From NCBI GenBank assembly GCA_014360805.1, contig JACIWU010000007.1, forward strand, positions 1-64,000: a DNA stretch of 64,000 bases, in the 5' to 3' direction. Source of the DNA: Chloroflexota bacterium (GTDB taxonomy: Bacteria > Chloroflexota > Anaerolineae > DTLA01). The notes beneath the pieces were generated by a model, which was not told the origin of the DNA, did no database searches, and saw only the letters and a list, made by a program, of their open reading frames with translations. Shown one piece after another: positions 51,901 through 61,933 of the stretch. The position numbers were made by a program, and so were the translations under genes. Position 1 is the first letter of the stretch, and each line of letters starts with the position of its first letter.

Positions 51901-54872
51901 TCATCATCTCCGAGTACGGCGTGCTGTTCACCGAAGACCGCGGCTTCACCGTGGACCGCGTCAATGACTTCATGAGTGCCACGTTCCGCTACCTGCTCTA
52001 CGCCACCGACCCGGACATCGGCTATCCCGCCGACGGCAACCGCCTCGTGCAGCGGTGGCTCTGGTTCAGCCTCAACTCGCCGCCGTGGAAGTGGAACGGC
52101 TCCCTGTTTGATTACACCGTCGTGCAATATCCGGGCGTTATCACCCGCTACGGCATCAACTACCGCAATTTCACGTCGGACCCCTGGCGCGCCACGCCCA
52201 CGCCGGCGGGCACCCCCGGCCCCAAGACCATCTACCGCGAGGCCGAGGGCGGCTCCCTGTCGGGTGACATGCGCATCGTATCCGGCCAGACCGCCGCGTC
52301 CAACTGCGCCTACGTGGACACGCCCCCCAACAGCGCGGGCGGCAACGTGAGGGTATCGGTCAACGTGCCGACGGCTTCGGGCTACTACGTCTGGCTGCGA
52401 GTATACGGCCCCAACACCAACAGCAACTCGTTCTGGGTCTCGGTGGACGAGGGGCTGGAATACAGCATGGAGTTCACTCCCGGCTCATGGCGGTGGGAAC
52501 GGCTGGGTGGCTCCAACCCCGTGCGGTTCAACCTCACCACCGGCTGGCACCGCATCATGGTGCGGCAAAAGGAAATCGGCGCGCGGGTAGATGCCATCGT
52601 CGTGTCGGACAACCCCAACCTCTCGCCCGACATCCCCAACCCGTGCTACACCCCCACGCCGACGCCCACCCACACGTCGGTCTACACGCCCACGCCCACC
52701 CGCACGCCCACGTCCACCCGCACCCCCATGCCCACCGGCGACGCCCACATCCTGGGCCATGTGGCCCTGCAGGGCCGCCCCACCCCGCCCGACCCGCGCT
52801 GGGCCGTGCCGGTACACGTTACGGTGCACCTGCCGGGCGACCCCATCCCCGCCTACCAGGCCCACCTGGACACCGACGAGAGCGGCAACTTCCTGATGGA
52901 GAACCTGCAGCCGGGAACCTACGACGTGGCCGTGCGCAACTGGCACACCTTGTGGAATCGCATTGGCAATGTAGTCCTCGCTTCGGGCATCAACTCCGTG
53001 AACCTGGGGACGCTGAAGGAAGGCGACGCGAGTCAGGATAACGTGGTTGATGTCACTGACTTCTCGCTTCTGGCAATGTCGTTGCTCAAGAGGCGAGGAG
53101 ACACGGGCTTCATCAACACGACGGACTTCAATGAAGATGGAACGACGGATGTCAGTGACTTCTCGTTGCTGGCAATGAACATCCTTCAATCCGGTGCGGC
53201 AGTGACGCCTGTGGCGGTCCGGATGACACCGAAGGCTTCCGCGCCAGAAGCCACATGCTCCGATCAGGTGAATCTCTATTTCTCGCCGAGTTCCAAGACT
53301 GTTCTACTTAATGAGTCTTTTACGATCAAGGTGCGCGTAAACCCGGTCGCGCATCAGGGTATATCCGGCGTCCAGGCCAGGATCACGTTCGACCCGATTA
53401 TCCTTCAACTCGTCTCAGTGACAGATTCGGGGCCGTTGGACTTCCTAGGCGGCAGCGGATTGCAGATTGGCAGCAACTATGTTCAGTTTGTCATGGGCAC
53501 GTTGGAGACGCCCGTGACCAACGACTTCTCGCTGATCGACCTGAACTTCAAGGCCCTGACGCCCGGCACCAGTACGCAGCAATTCACTGCCCTCTCTGGG
53601 GGAGAGCCCATCAAAGCCACAGGGCCTGACTGCACAACGGGATTCGCCCTGTACACGCCATCCGGCTCCGTTACCGTCCTCGCCGCCACGCCCACGCCGG
53701 TCGCCACGGCCAAGCCCACCTACACGCCCACGCCGCCCCTCCCGCCGGGCGAATCCGAAATCGTCCTGCAGTACGGCAAGGACGGCTACACGCAGATGTG
53801 GGACACCTACATCTCGGGTTGGAACGAAACCAACAACTATGGCCAGGAGTGGACCATGAAGGTCCGCACGGGCGACGTGCGTCAGCCGCTCCTGAAGTTT
53901 GACCTCTCGCCTGTTCCGGCGGGGGCCAATGTAACAGGCGCCCACCTGGACCTGTACGTAACCGACGGCACGGTCCACGCCCTGGACGTAGGCGCGTACA
54001 AACTCCTGCGGCCCTGGGCCGAGAACGAAGCCACGTGGATTCTGGCGCGGGCCAACGACCGGTGGAGCGTCCCAGGGTGTGGCGACGTGGGCACCGACCG
54101 CGCCGACACCGCCGTGTACACGCAGACCGTGCACGGGGCCGTCGGGTACTGGTATTCGTGGGACGTAACGTCGCTGGTGCGCGACTGGCTCGCCGAGCCG
54201 TCGCAGAATCACGGCCTCATCCTGCGCGGCGGAGGCTCCACCAGCACCGAGTACACCATCGCGGCCGCCCAGCACCCCACCCAGGCGTGGCATCCCAAAC
54301 TGGTGATCCGCTACACGCTCACGACGCCGACGCCCACGCCCACGGCAACGCCCACCTCCACGCCGAAACACACCCCCACGCCGACCGCCACGCCCACGGC
54401 CACCCCGCCCTGGGGCGGAATTGAGGGCATCGTGTTCCACGACCTGAACGCCGACGGCTTGTATCAGTGGGGCGAGCCCCCGTTGGCCGGCGCGCTCATC
54501 ACCCTGCGCACCGACGCTGGCGTGCAGATTGCCACCCGCCTGACCCAGTCCAGCGGGCGCTACTCGTTCCCGTACCTGGATCCGGGCACCTACTACGTAA
54601 CCGAGACCGACCCGCCCGGGTACACGTCCACGGCCAACGTGTTCCGCATCACCGTGATACCCAACTGGATGTTCGTCATCAACTTCGCCGACTATCCGGC
54701 GGGCGGATCATCTCCAACCCCGACGCCAACGGCCACCGTCGCGATGACGCCCACGCCCACACCGACCGCCACGGCGACGGCGACCGCTACACCGACCACC
54801 ACGGCGACGGCCACGCCACACAACACGCCGAGGGCGCGGTTGTGGCTGCCACACGTGGCCCGCGGACAATGA
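48984..54872 (+). CDS. Giant secreted modular protein with cohesin-, dockerin-, LVIVD- and glycosidase-like modules
   Basis: 1962 residues, ATG behind AGGAG. Signal peptide 1-40. In order: cohesin-like (about 50-205); Thr-Pro linker; SdrD B-like (about 243-342, GFAFWDVNHNDRREPYE); RYLPFIMRN; LVIVD propeller (about 405-697); linker; GH-A-like barrel (about 750-1068) with GNEPDCKW and IISEYGVLF, both Glu kept; a carbohydrate-binding-like sandwich (about 1080-1212); a CnaB-like domain; a dockerin-like pair (about 1347-1402, DASQDNVVDVTDFSLL and DFNEDGTTDVSDFSLL); a second cohesin-like domain (about 1422-1568); DNRLRE-like (about 1591-1782); SdrD B; and a WLPHVARGQ terminus. A surface scaffold binding polysaccharide is likely. 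Bases ~53020-53640 are visibly less GC-rich than their surroundings, suggesting an acquired dockerin/cohesin block. Confidence 0.82.
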   Translation: MTNQPPSTVGKDRRLLLKALCVALAVVAIALLARAQNTWASPPSAPVSQTIPAQVRFNGPPYEWAVQVGSVLTLEFWVDPAGPGAYTQQIAFTLTFDPRYLMVVDAAGNPTSQITPNTAILNKVNLNSANNGTGLIQYNAEDTTPCNNENKSSIKIATVRFKGKAATSGTALTFASVGVSGPGFTCPSPYFSYSAIVRNGNVIVTAAPATSTPTPTPTITNTPTATPTPTNTPTPIPTPMPGRGQILGFAFWDVNHNDRREPYEPPLGGVRISLRSAQGTELSAAISRADGYYEFLALYPGVYQVVQTTAPTGWQDISAPWFGAVTADETYLVNFANALLRQSNRYLPFIMRNASGANIAPNLAPRDARLADISLPDARRTPVISSARALASQGSAPVRADLSVAATVVATVPVLDKAYDVEVAGNYAYVADGLAHLTVLNVSNPISPTFAGRAGEGSGEAHDVALLGNKLFMAEKYGWLHIYDITNPASPYQLEIMKTNAFVKGADAVGSYAYIADEWEGMHVVRATAPYTIVGTASGGCDFAERVWSDGTYAYVAGGTCGLRIVNVSNPTNPQVLSTLAFDPVGYQWDVWVNGNYAYLAGDAAGLRVVNIANRSAPVHVTTVDTDGAAQAVYAEGNYVFVGDGPAGVKVYDVTNPAAPVLVASVSTPGNVWGIFHKDGYVYAAAESAGVVVIQLAPPTPTPTPTPTRTPTNTGSPTPTNTRGSPTPTKTHTATRTPTPTFTPTPNPRFRFGFGIDTSIGQIGDYDVTQLGAGWYSDWSYRVSPPRPGGLEYFQLINVRSDVVQVYTPTKVVTYTGWANLESAIAANPGSVWLIGNEPDCKWPDCNNRYPDEYAVLYHEFYTFIKSRDPTALVANGAIVEGTPLRLQYLDMIWDKYREYYGTDMPVDVWNMHNQIAREKEGDWGAGIPPGFPPGTVGALYEAEQNDSLSLFIQHVRNMRTWMRDHGQRNKPLIISEYGVLFTEDRGFTVDRVNDFMSATFRYLLYATDPDIGYPADGNRLVQRWLWFSLNSPPWKWNGSLFDYTVVQYPGVITRYGINYRNFTSDPWRATPTPAGTPGPKTIYREAEGGSLSGDMRIVSGQTAASNCAYVDTPPNSAGGNVRVSVNVPTASGYYVWLRVYGPNTNSNSFWVSVDEGLEYSMEFTPGSWRWERLGGSNPVRFNLTTGWHRIMVRQKEIGARVDAIVVSDNPNLSPDIPNPCYTPTPTPTHTSVYTPTPTRTPTSTRTPMPTGDAHILGHVALQGRPTPPDPRWAVPVHVTVHLPGDPIPAYQAHLDTDESGNFLMENLQPGTYDVAVRNWHTLWNRIGNVVLASGINSVNLGTLKEGDASQDNVVDVTDFSLLAMSLLKRRGDTGFINTTDFNEDGTTDVSDFSLLAMNILQSGAAVTPVAVRMTPKASAPEATCSDQVNLYFSPSSKTVLLNESFTIKVRVNPVAHQGISGVQARITFDPIILQLVSVTDSGPLDFLGGSGLQIGSNYVQFVMGTLETPVTNDFSLIDLNFKALTPGTSTQQFTALSGGEPIKATGPDCTTGFALYTPSGSVTVLAATPTPVATAKPTYTPTPPLPPGESEIVLQYGKDGYTQMWDTYISGWNETNNYGQEWTMKVRTGDVRQPLLKFDLSPVPAGANVTGAHLDLYVTDGTVHALDVGAYKLLRPWAENEATWILARANDRWSVPGCGDVGTDRADTAVYTQTVHGAVGYWYSWDVTSLVRDWLAEPSQNHGLILRGGGSTSTEYTIAAAQHPTQAWHPKLVIRYTLTTPTPTPTATPTSTPKHTPTPTATPTATPPWGGIEGIVFHDLNADGLYQWGEPPLAGALITLRTDAGVQIATRLTQSSGRYSFPYLDPGTYYVTETDPPGYTSTANVFRITVIPNWMFVINFADYPAGGSSPTPTPTATVAMTPTPTPTATATATATPTTTATATPHNTPRARLWLPHVARGQ

Positions 54873-54933
54873 TGAGCGACGCACCCCTGCCACAGGAAGA
54901 ATCGGAGGCCATTTGCGAAGGAGAACACGGACT

Positions 54934-57900
54934 TTGAGCGCGCATCTACGCAGGCAACCCCATCGCTGGCTATCCGCTGCCATCGCCGCTGCGGCCATGG
55001 GCCTGCTCGCCCTTTTCGTCGGCGCATCCCTGGCGGCGTCCACGGCGGCAGAGAGCGGCGCGTGGCGCTTGTCTTACCAACTGGACTACAGCGGCGTGCC
55101 CGACTGGGTAACCCATCGCGACATCACCTTGCGCATCCGCGTGGGCGAGAGCGTAACCGCCCTGTCCGCCGAAACAGCCGCGGGAGCCGTCTCCCACGTG
55201 TACGACCCCATCTCCGGCGTGGCGATCATCACCACCGACGCCCCGACGCTCACGGTCCGCCTTGCCGCCGATGCCGTGCCCGCCGATTTCGGCGCGGTCT
55301 CCACGGCCCCGCTCATGCACGACAAACTCTGGGCCTACAGCATCACCGCCGACGACGGCTACGCATCCGCCTATGAGCATCTGCTCGCCATCCTGGGCCG
55401 CTACAACTATCGCGGCTCCGTGGCCGTCATCGGCACCAACCTGGGCAAGACGGTGAACGGAGTGCGCTACCTCAACCCAGAGGAATTGCAGGCGCTCTTC
55501 GCCGCGGGTTGGGGCGTAACCAACCACACCTACAGCCACAAATACTTCGCCGACTATCCCAACGAGGCGGCTCTTGTGGCCGACGTGCAATGGAACAACG
55601 CCGTCATCAGCGATACCCTGGACGGATTCCAGCCGCGGATTTTTACGTCGCCGTTCACCGAGCCCCAGTTCGCGCCGGTGATTCGGGCCAACCGCGGCAC
55701 GCTGGGCCTGTACCTGGTGCAGCACCTGGGCTGGCGTATCAACTACGTGGACCCGCCGACCTTCCTCACGACGGACTACTTCTGGACCACCGGCCGCGAC
55801 CGCATTGAGGAATGGCACTACGACGACGCCCACCAGCGCGCCCTGGCGAACGGCGGCACACCCCTGTGGCTGACCCATCACGTTCACGACGAGGCGGGCC
55901 TGGACCCCATCTGCAACGCGGTGGAAATCGGCACGGACTATCTCTACTACCATTATGGCGCGGGCGGCACCGACGAGGTCTGGGTCGCGCCTGCCCAGGA
56001 AGTGTACGAGTACCTGGTTACCAGAGCCGCTATTGGCGTGTCGCTGCTGGCAGCGGAACCGGACGACTTTACCGCCATCTTGCCCGCGCCCAACATCACG
56101 CCGACGCCCACGCCCCTGCCCACGCTGTACACGCGCACCTTCTACCCCGTCGCCGACACCACCCTCAGCGCCGAGCAGTGGTACGACAACTTTGGCGAAG
56201 ACCACACCCTCCGCGTGCGCACCAAGCGGGACCTGCCCAGCGTCAAGGCCGCGCCCATCCGCTTTGACCTCTCGTCCATTCCAACCTACGCCACGGTTAT
56301 CACGGCGGAACTTCGGCTCTACAGCCTGAGCCAGAGCAATACAGCCTGGCTGTGCCTGGACCTGTACCGCCTGAACCGCCCGTGGGACGAGCGACAGGCC
56401 ACCTGGGACCGCGCCACCGCAGACGCGCTGTGGGCCGTCCCTGGTGCCAACGGCGTGCCCCACGACCGCGAGGGGACGCTGGCGACCGTCCGCTGCTGGG
56501 TGCAAAGCGTGGACCGTTGGTACACCATGAACGGCAAAACGCTGGCCCAATACTGGGTCAACAACCCGGACAAGAACGACGGCGTCTTGGTCAAACCAAG
56601 CGGCGGCTCATCGGTGGAATACCAATTCGTGTCGCGTGAGGGCGAACCCGACAAGCGGCCCCAACTGATCGTGTCCTACGTGCTGCCCGACAATGCCCCC
56701 ACGCCGGCGCCGCCCACGGCCACGCCCGAATACGCCTGGCCGCTCAAAATGCGCGTCCTGTCCACGACGAGCACCGAAGGGTTCGCCTACAACGTGCGCG
56801 CCAGGGGCGGCTACGCCTTCATCGCCAACGGGTCGCTGGGCAACATGCGCGTGGTGGATGCGCGCATTCCCGCATCACCCGTCCTGCTGCCGAAGGACCC
56901 CAAAACCACCGCGGGCGGCATCGCCCACAGCGTCTTCCTGCTGGGGAACCTGGCGCTCACCGGTGAGCGCACGGGGGGCATGCGCATCTACGACATCACG
57001 GACCCCGACAGCGCCGCCTTCGTAACCCGATTCCTCACCAGCGGGTCGGCCAAGGGCGTGGCCGCCTACGGCAACACCGCCTACATCGCCGACGAGTACA
57101 GCGGCCTGCAAATCGTCAACATCACCAACCCGCGCAGCCCTACGCTCATCAAAACGTTCAACATGAGCAACTTCTTCACCGAGGCGGTGGACACGGATGG
57201 CTCCTATGCCTATGTGGCCGCGCGGCAGGGCCTCTTCGTCATCAACGTCAAGAACCCGTACTCGCCGCGCTACGAAGGCAGCATCCCACTTCCGGGCTAC
57301 CCCTACGCCGTGCAGAAGATAGGCAACCTGGCCTATGTGGCGTGCGGCGGCAGCGGCGAAATCCCGTCCAAAGAAGGCGGCCTGCAAATCGTGGATGTCT
57401 CCACCCCCAACGCGCTCCGCGTGGTTGGCTCCTACCGTCCGAGCACGCCTGTACTGGGAGTCCGCGTCGCCGGCAACCGCGCCTACCTGGCCGCTTATGA
57501 CGGGGGCATCGTCGTGTTGGACGTAACCGAGCCCGCCAGTCCGGTCCTCCTGGGCGAAGCCGACACGCCCGGCCAGGCCTGGGGCATTGATGTGGAGAAC
57601 GACCTGGCCTACGTGGCCGACGGCGCAGCGGGCCTCACCATCGTGGATGTGGGACCTGTTCCCACGCCCACACCGACCGCCACTCCGTCGCTCACACCCA
57701 CCGAGACCCCAACCCCCACACCCACGTGGACGCCGACCGAGACCCCAACTCCCACGTCAACCGAAACACCCACCGCCACGCCGACGGCAACGCCCACCCT
57801 TACGCCGCGACCGTCCTATCGGCTCATCCTGCCCCTCATCTGGCGCGGCGCGGAAAGCCCGGCCCGCTCACAGGCCAAAGCGCAGAGCCTCCCCGAACTG

Positions 57901-59286
57901 GCCGGGGCGCAGGCCCTCTACGGCTCCGAGGCCGACCGCTTTGGCGTCGGCGTCAACCCCGTGTACGGGCGCATCACCGACTACGACGTGGCGCGGTTGC
58001 ACATCGGCTGGTACTCCGACTGGTCCTACAGCGTCAACCCGCCGCATCCCGCCAACCTGGACTACGTCCACGTCGTCTCGGTGCACCACGACAAGTACCC
58101 GCCGGACTGGAACCGCCTGGCCCAGGCCATCGCCGCCAACCCGGGCGCGCTCTGGATCATCGGCAACGAGCCGGAAGGCGTGTGGCAGGGCAACCGCACG
58201 CCCGCCGAATATGCGCTCATCTACGGCACGCTCTACCGCTTCATCAAGGCCCGCGACCACACGGCCCAGGTCGCCATCGGTGGCGTCATTGAGCCGACCC
58301 CGCTGCGGCTTCAGTGGCTGGACCAGGTGATGGCGGAGTATCAGGCGCTGTACGGCCAGAAAATGCCGGTGGACGTGTGGAACATCCACGTGCAAATCCT
58401 GCGCGAGAAAGGCCCGTGGCCGGGCTGTCCCGACTGCTGGGGCGCGGGCGTTCCCGTGGGCCTGACGGGCGTAACCCAGGGGCGCTTGTACGAGATTGAA
58501 GACAACGCCGACCCGGCCATCTTCCGCCAACTGGTGCGCGAGTTCCGCCAGTGGATGAACGCCCGCGGCGAGCGCGACAAACCGCTCATCATCTCCGAGT
58601 ACGGGGTGCTGATGCCGTCGGACTACCTGGCCCCGACCGTAGAAGAAGGCGACCTGATAGTGAAGCATTTCATGACCGAGACTTTTGACTTCCTGCGCAC
58701 GGCTGTGGACGCAAACGTTGGCTACCCTGCTGACGGCAACCGCCTCGTCCAGCGCTGGCTCTGGTATAGCCTGAACGACTCGCCGGACAACTTCAATGGC
58801 GGCCTGTTTCGTCACGACGACCCTTCGCAGATTACGCAGTTCGGCGAGCACTTCGCCCAGTACACCGCCCCGCTGCAATGGCCATTCACTGATCTGGCCG
58901 TTCGGTCGGTGGTGCTCACGCCCAACGTGCTGCAATCCACGCCTCTCACGCTCACAGCCCGTGCCGAAATCCTGAACCTGGGGACGCAGGCCACAGGGCC
59001 TTTCATCGTTGCCTTCTACGAGGGCAACCCGCAAAGCGGCGGCGTGCTCAAGGCCCAGGTGCTGGTAGCAGGCGCAGCTGCCCGCTACGACGCCGCGCCT
59101 GTCATCGCAGAAGCGTCCTGGCTCACCGCGCCCGGCATCCCCGGCCAGGCTCGCGAGGTGTACGTAGTGGCCGACAGCGCTGGCGCTATCGGCGAGTCCA
59201 ACGAGGCCAACAACATGGGGATGCGCGCCGTTACCGCCCACGCGCCATTCGCGCGCTACCTGCCCGTGGCGCTGCGCCGATACTGA
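54934..59286 (+). CDS. Giant secreted protein: deacetylase-like, DNRLRE-, LVIVD-, glycosidase-like and CARDB modules
   Basis: 1450 residues from a TTG at 54934 with AAGGAG 10 nt upstream; a TTG at 54913 is possible but lacks such a site. Signal peptide to about 35. In order: beta domain; polysaccharide-deacetylase-like (about 125-385, [18 protein letters not shown] and NHTYSHKYF); DNRLRE-like (about 399-585); LVIVD propeller (about 602-905); Thr-Pro linker; [13 protein letters not shown]-like barrel (about 1000-1315) with GNEPEGVWQ and [14 protein letters not shown]-like domain (about 1319-1435); [11 protein letters not shown] end. The barrel and propeller are clear paralogues of those in the preceding protein, 62 bp upstream. 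Probably a surface enzyme acting on extracellular polysaccharide. Confidence 0.8.
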   Translation: MSAHLRRQPHRWLSAAIAAAAMGLLALFVGASLAASTAAESGAWRLSYQLDYSGVPDWVTHRDITLRIRVGESVTALSAETAAGAVSHVYDPISGVAIITTDAPTLTVRLAADAVPADFGAVSTAPLMHDKLWAYSITADDGYASAYEHLLAILGRYNYRGSVAVIGTNLGKTVNGVRYLNPEELQALFAAGWGVTNHTYSHKYFADYPNEAALVADVQWNNAVISDTLDGFQPRIFTSPFTEPQFAPVIRANRGTLGLYLVQHLGWRINYVDPPTFLTTDYFWTTGRDRIEEWHYDDAHQRALANGGTPLWLTHHVHDEAGLDPICNAVEIGTDYLYYHYGAGGTDEVWVAPAQEVYEYLVTRAAIGVSLLAAEPDDFTAILPAPNITPTPTPLPTLYTRTFYPVADTTLSAEQWYDNFGEDHTLRVRTKRDLPSVKAAPIRFDLSSIPTYATVITAELRLYSLSQSNTAWLCLDLYRLNRPWDERQATWDRATADALWAVPGANGVPHDREGTLATVRCWVQSVDRWYTMNGKTLAQYWVNNPDKNDGVLVKPSGGSSVEYQFVSREGEPDKRPQLIVSYVLPDNAPTPAPPTATPEYAWPLKMRVLSTTSTEGFAYNVRARGGYAFIANGSLGNMRVVDARIPASPVLLPKDPKTTAGGIAHSVFLLGNLALTGERTGGMRIYDITDPDSAAFVTRFLTSGSAKGVAAYGNTAYIADEYSGLQIVNITNPRSPTLIKTFNMSNFFTEAVDTDGSYAYVAARQGLFVINVKNPYSPRYEGSIPLPGYPYAVQKIGNLAYVACGGSGEIPSKEGGLQIVDVSTPNALRVVGSYRPSTPVLGVRVAGNRAYLAAYDGGIVVLDVTEPASPVLLGEADTPGQAWGIDVENDLAYVADGAAGLTIVDVGPVPTPTPTATPSLTPTETPTPTPTWTPTETPTPTSTETPTATPTATPTLTPRPSYRLILPLIWRGAESPARSQAKAQSLPELAGAQALYGSEADRFGVGVNPVYGRITDYDVARLHIGWYSDWSYSVNPPHPANLDYVHVVSVHHDKYPPDWNRLAQAIAANPGALWIIGNEPEGVWQGNRTPAEYALIYGTLYRFIKARDHTAQVAIGGVIEPTPLRLQWLDQVMAEYQALYGQKMPVDVWNIHVQILREKGPWPGCPDCWGAGVPVGLTGVTQGRLYEIEDNADPAIFRQLVREFRQWMNARGERDKPLIISEYGVLMPSDYLAPTVEEGDLIVKHFMTETFDFLRTAVDANVGYPADGNRLVQRWLWYSLNDSPDNFNGGLFRHDDPSQITQFGEHFAQYTAPLQWPFTDLAVRSVVLTPNVLQSTPLTLTARAEILNLGTQATGPFIVAFYEGNPQSGGVLKAQVLVAGAAARYDAAPVIAEASWLTAPGIPGQAREVYVVADSAGAIGESNEANNMGMRAVTAHAPFARYLPVALRRY

Positions 59287-59319
59287 GCGCCCCCGCCCAG
59301 GCGCCCCAATCCCGCGAGG

Positions 59320-59907
59320 CTAGTCGCGCTTCTCCTCGGTCTTGCGCCAGACAAAATACATGCGCTGGAAGGCCGTCACGTTCGTCAGAATGGCCAGAAC
59401 CCACAGCGCCAGGGGCACCACGTCCAGCAGGAGTGCCAATACGAGGATAGCAATGCGCTCAAAACGCGTCAGCATGCCTTCCTTGCATTCCACGCCGATC
59501 CCCTCGGCCCGCGCCCGCGCATAACTGACCATGAGCGATCCGATGATGGCCGCGTAAATGAGGATCGTGTGCAGCGTCGTGCCGTAGCGAATGTAGTACA
59601 GCAGCAGCCCGAAGTACATCAGCGCCTCGGAGAACCGGTCCAGGTTGGAATCCAGGAAAGCCCCGAAGCGGCTCACGCGGTTTGCGGCCCTGGCGACCGC
59701 GCCGTCTAGAGCGTCAAAAATGCCCGCGAATACGATGAGCAGCGCGCCCCAGAAGAACCAACCCTGCGACAGCACGTAGGCGATCCCTATGTGCATCACA
59801 AAGCCCGTCAGCGTCAGCGCGTTGGGCGATATGCCCGTCCGCGCGATGGCCTGGGCCACCGGATTCACAATCCCATACGTCCATTTCCGCAAGCGTTCGC
59901 CAATCAT
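59320..59907 (-). CDS. CDP-alcohol phosphatidyltransferase (phosphatidylinositol-phosphate-synthase-like)
   Basis: 195 residues with about six TM helices. The catalytic signature D-x2-DG-x2-AR-x8-G-x3-D-x3-D is complete in DALDGAVARAANRVSRFGAF followed by LDSNLDR. The ATG at 59907 overlaps the stop of the upstream gene (ATGA), indicating translational coupling. Together with the PimA-like and acyltransferase genes the order mirrors the mycobacterial pgsA1-acyltransferase-pimA locus. Inositol-phosphate is therefore the favoured acceptor, but glycerol-phosphate cannot be excluded. Confidence 0.88.
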   Translation of the reverse strand: MIGERLRKWTYGIVNPVAQAIARTGISPNALTLTGFVMHIGIAYVLSQGWFFWGALLIVFAGIFDALDGAVARAANRVSRFGAFLDSNLDRFSEALMYFGLLLYYIRYGTTLHTILIYAAIIGSLMVSYARARAEGIGVECKEGMLTRFERIAILVLALLLDVVPLALWVLAILTNVTAFQRMYFVWRKTEEKRD

Positions 59908-61064
59908 AAAGACTCGTTCAGCCCCCCTCTTCTGCGCCGTTTGTCTAGCAATTCCGCGTAGTACTCCAGCACCCTGTCCGCCACCGTGTCCCAACTGAAT
60001 TCGCGGGCGCGCCGAAGCCCCGCCTCCCCCATCGCGCGGGCCATCTCCGGATTCAGGAGAATCCGCTCCAACGCGGCAGCCAACGCCTCCTCATCCTCCG
60101 GCGGCACAAGAAGCCCCTGCACGCCATTCTGCAACACCGAGCGATACCCCGGGATATCGCTCGCAACCACGGGCCGCCCCGACGCCATCGCCTCCAGCAG
60201 CACGATGCCGAAACTCTCCGAGCCGGTAGACGGCGCGCAGTACACCGTGCACGTCCGGTAGTAGCGGGGCAACGCACCCGCGGGCACATACCCCACGAAG
60301 CGCACATCCCGGATGCCCCGCTCGCGCACATAACGCACATACGGATCCTTGCTCTCCTTGTCAAACGCCCCTGCCACGATGAGCCTGGCATCGGGCACGC
60401 GCGCCTTCAGGATTTCAAAGGCCCTGAGAAGATAGCGAAAGCCCTTGCGTTTCTCCAGGCGGCCCAGGAACAGAATATTCGGCTTGCCGTCGTTGAACCG
60501 CTCAATCGGCTCCACGTTCGGATCCGAGAAGGCTTCCACGTCAATACCGTTGGGAATCACGCGGTACTCGCCCGGAAAGTATGCCGCCACGTAGTCCCGC
60601 GCCGCCTCGGACACCGCAATCCGCCCGTCCAGGCGCTCCATGAGCCGCTCCAGGACCACTTTCCACGCCGAGTAGGTGAAACTGGTCTCCCGATAGGCAT
60701 GGAATGTCCCGACGTTGACGGCAGTGGAATGGTACAACATGGCCCAGGGGAGCGTCGGCGTGAGGGGTTCCTGCAAGTGGACCACATCAAACCGATGGCT
60801 CTCCAGAATATCCTTGGCGCGATTGTACACCCTGGGCGACAGCGAGATGCGCGCCTGGGAGCCGGCAAACGGGAACGATACAATGTGCTTGGTGGCTGCG
60901 ATGACGTGCTCGGGCAGTTCGGCATCTTCCGGGCACGGGGCCACGATGTGCACCTCGTGGCCCTTCTTGCGCAGCGTCGCGCTCAGATGGCGGATGTGCT
61001 CCGTTACGCCGCCCGGGTAGGGATACTCATACGGCGCTACCATGGCAATCGTCAGTCGTTCCAT
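59904..61064 (-). CDS. GT4 glycosyltransferase, PimA-like
   Basis: 386 residues; the ATG at 61064 overlaps the end of the acyltransferase gene. N-terminal Rossmann half: IAMVAPYEYPYPGGVTEHIR, VVHLQEPLTPTLPWAML, FHAYRETSF. C-terminal half: ILFLGRLEKRKGFRYLLRAF, VPAGALPRYYRTCTVYCAPS and the GT4 E-x7-E motif in GSESFGIVLLEAMASGRPVV. The GGVTEH and TLPWA..FH blocks resemble PimA, which transfers mannose from GDP-mannose to phosphatidylinositol at the inner membrane face. Confidence 0.87.
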   Translation of the reverse strand: MERLTIAMVAPYEYPYPGGVTEHIRHLSATLRKKGHEVHIVAPCPEDAELPEHVIAATKHIVSFPFAGSQARISLSPRVYNRAKDILESHRFDVVHLQEPLTPTLPWAMLYHSTAVNVGTFHAYRETSFTYSAWKVVLERLMERLDGRIAVSEAARDYVAAYFPGEYRVIPNGIDVEAFSDPNVEPIERFNDGKPNILFLGRLEKRKGFRYLLRAFEILKARVPDARLIVAGAFDKESKDPYVRYVRERGIRDVRFVGYVPAGALPRYYRTCTVYCAPSTGSESFGIVLLEAMASGRPVVASDIPGYRSVLQNGVQGLLVPPEDEEALAAALERILLNPEMARAMGEAGLRRAREFSWDTVADRVLEYYAELLDKRRRRGGLNESL

Positions 61065-61927
61065 ATTTTTCTGAACACCACCCACTGGGAAGGGTCTCTC
61101 CGCATCTCGCGTTCCACCACCGATAGCACCTGGCGCATGGTCTGTTGCACCGTCGCGTCGTCGGGCTGCTTCACCACGGGGAAGACCATCGGCGGATACG
61201 CGCGCAACACGTATCGCGCACCGGGCAGCCGCCAGACGAGAACGGGAAGCACCGGCGCTCCCGTCCGCAGGGCCAGCAACGCAAACCCGTCAGGTAGGCG
61301 CGCGGGCCTGCCGAAGAACTCCACCACACGCCCGCTGTCCGTCGCATCGCGATCCAGCGCCAGGCCCACCCCGTCGCCGCGCCGCAGCGCCCGCATGATT
61401 TCCGTCAACGGGCCATCCACCGGCAGGAGGTGCAGCCCCTTCGCCGAGCGCAACCGGCACAGGTACTGGAACAGCGGCTCCGGCTGCACGTGCTCGGCCG
61501 GAGCGTAGCACGGCTTGCCGGCCAGCGGCACCATCTGGACGGCCAGTTCGGGGTTGCCGTAGTGGAGCGAGACGATGATCACCCCGCGCCCCATGGCAAA
61601 CGCATCCTCCAGGTGTCCCCAGTCCTCGGTGACCACCCGTTCGCGCACCTGTTCCACGGGGCGCGCCGCCATCCAGAACAGGTCAAAGTAGTTCTTCAGG
61701 CTGCACCGGTAGGTCATGCGGGCCATCCGATCCAGTTCCTTCTCGTCCGGGTCGCCGCCCATGACCTGCCGGATGTTGCCCCGGACGATGGCCCGCTCCC
61801 TGGGGCGGAGATACGCCACCACGTCGGCGATGCGATCCACGAGCCAATGCCCCACGCGGATGGGCACCCGCGGCACCAGGAACCCCGCCACCCTGTACAG
61901 ATAGTACGTCCACATGGTCGGCTTCAC
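61052..61927 (-). CDS. LpxL/HtrB-family lipid acyltransferase (PIM-acyltransferase-like)
   Basis: 291 residues from a GTG at 61927. The family catalytic HX4E motif is in IIVSLHYGNPELAV. Further blocks are LPVDGPLTEIMRALRRGDGV, ALDRDATDSGRVVEFFGRPA and GAPVLPVLVWRL. One hydrophobic segment lies near the N-terminus. The position between an ArsR gene and a PimA-like gene fits the acyltransferase that acylates a PIM mannose in actinobacteria. Substrate assignment is inference from context. Confidence 0.86.
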   Translation of the reverse strand: MKPTMWTYYLYRVAGFLVPRVPIRVGHWLVDRIADVVAYLRPRERAIVRGNIRQVMGGDPDEKELDRMARMTYRCSLKNYFDLFWMAARPVEQVRERVVTEDWGHLEDAFAMGRGVIIVSLHYGNPELAVQMVPLAGKPCYAPAEHVQPEPLFQYLCRLRSAKGLHLLPVDGPLTEIMRALRRGDGVGLALDRDATDSGRVVEFFGRPARLPDGFALLALRTGAPVLPVLVWRLPGARYVLRAYPPMVFPVVKQPDDATVQQTMRQVLSVVEREMRRDPSQWVVFRKIWND

Positions 61928-61933
61928 GAAATC

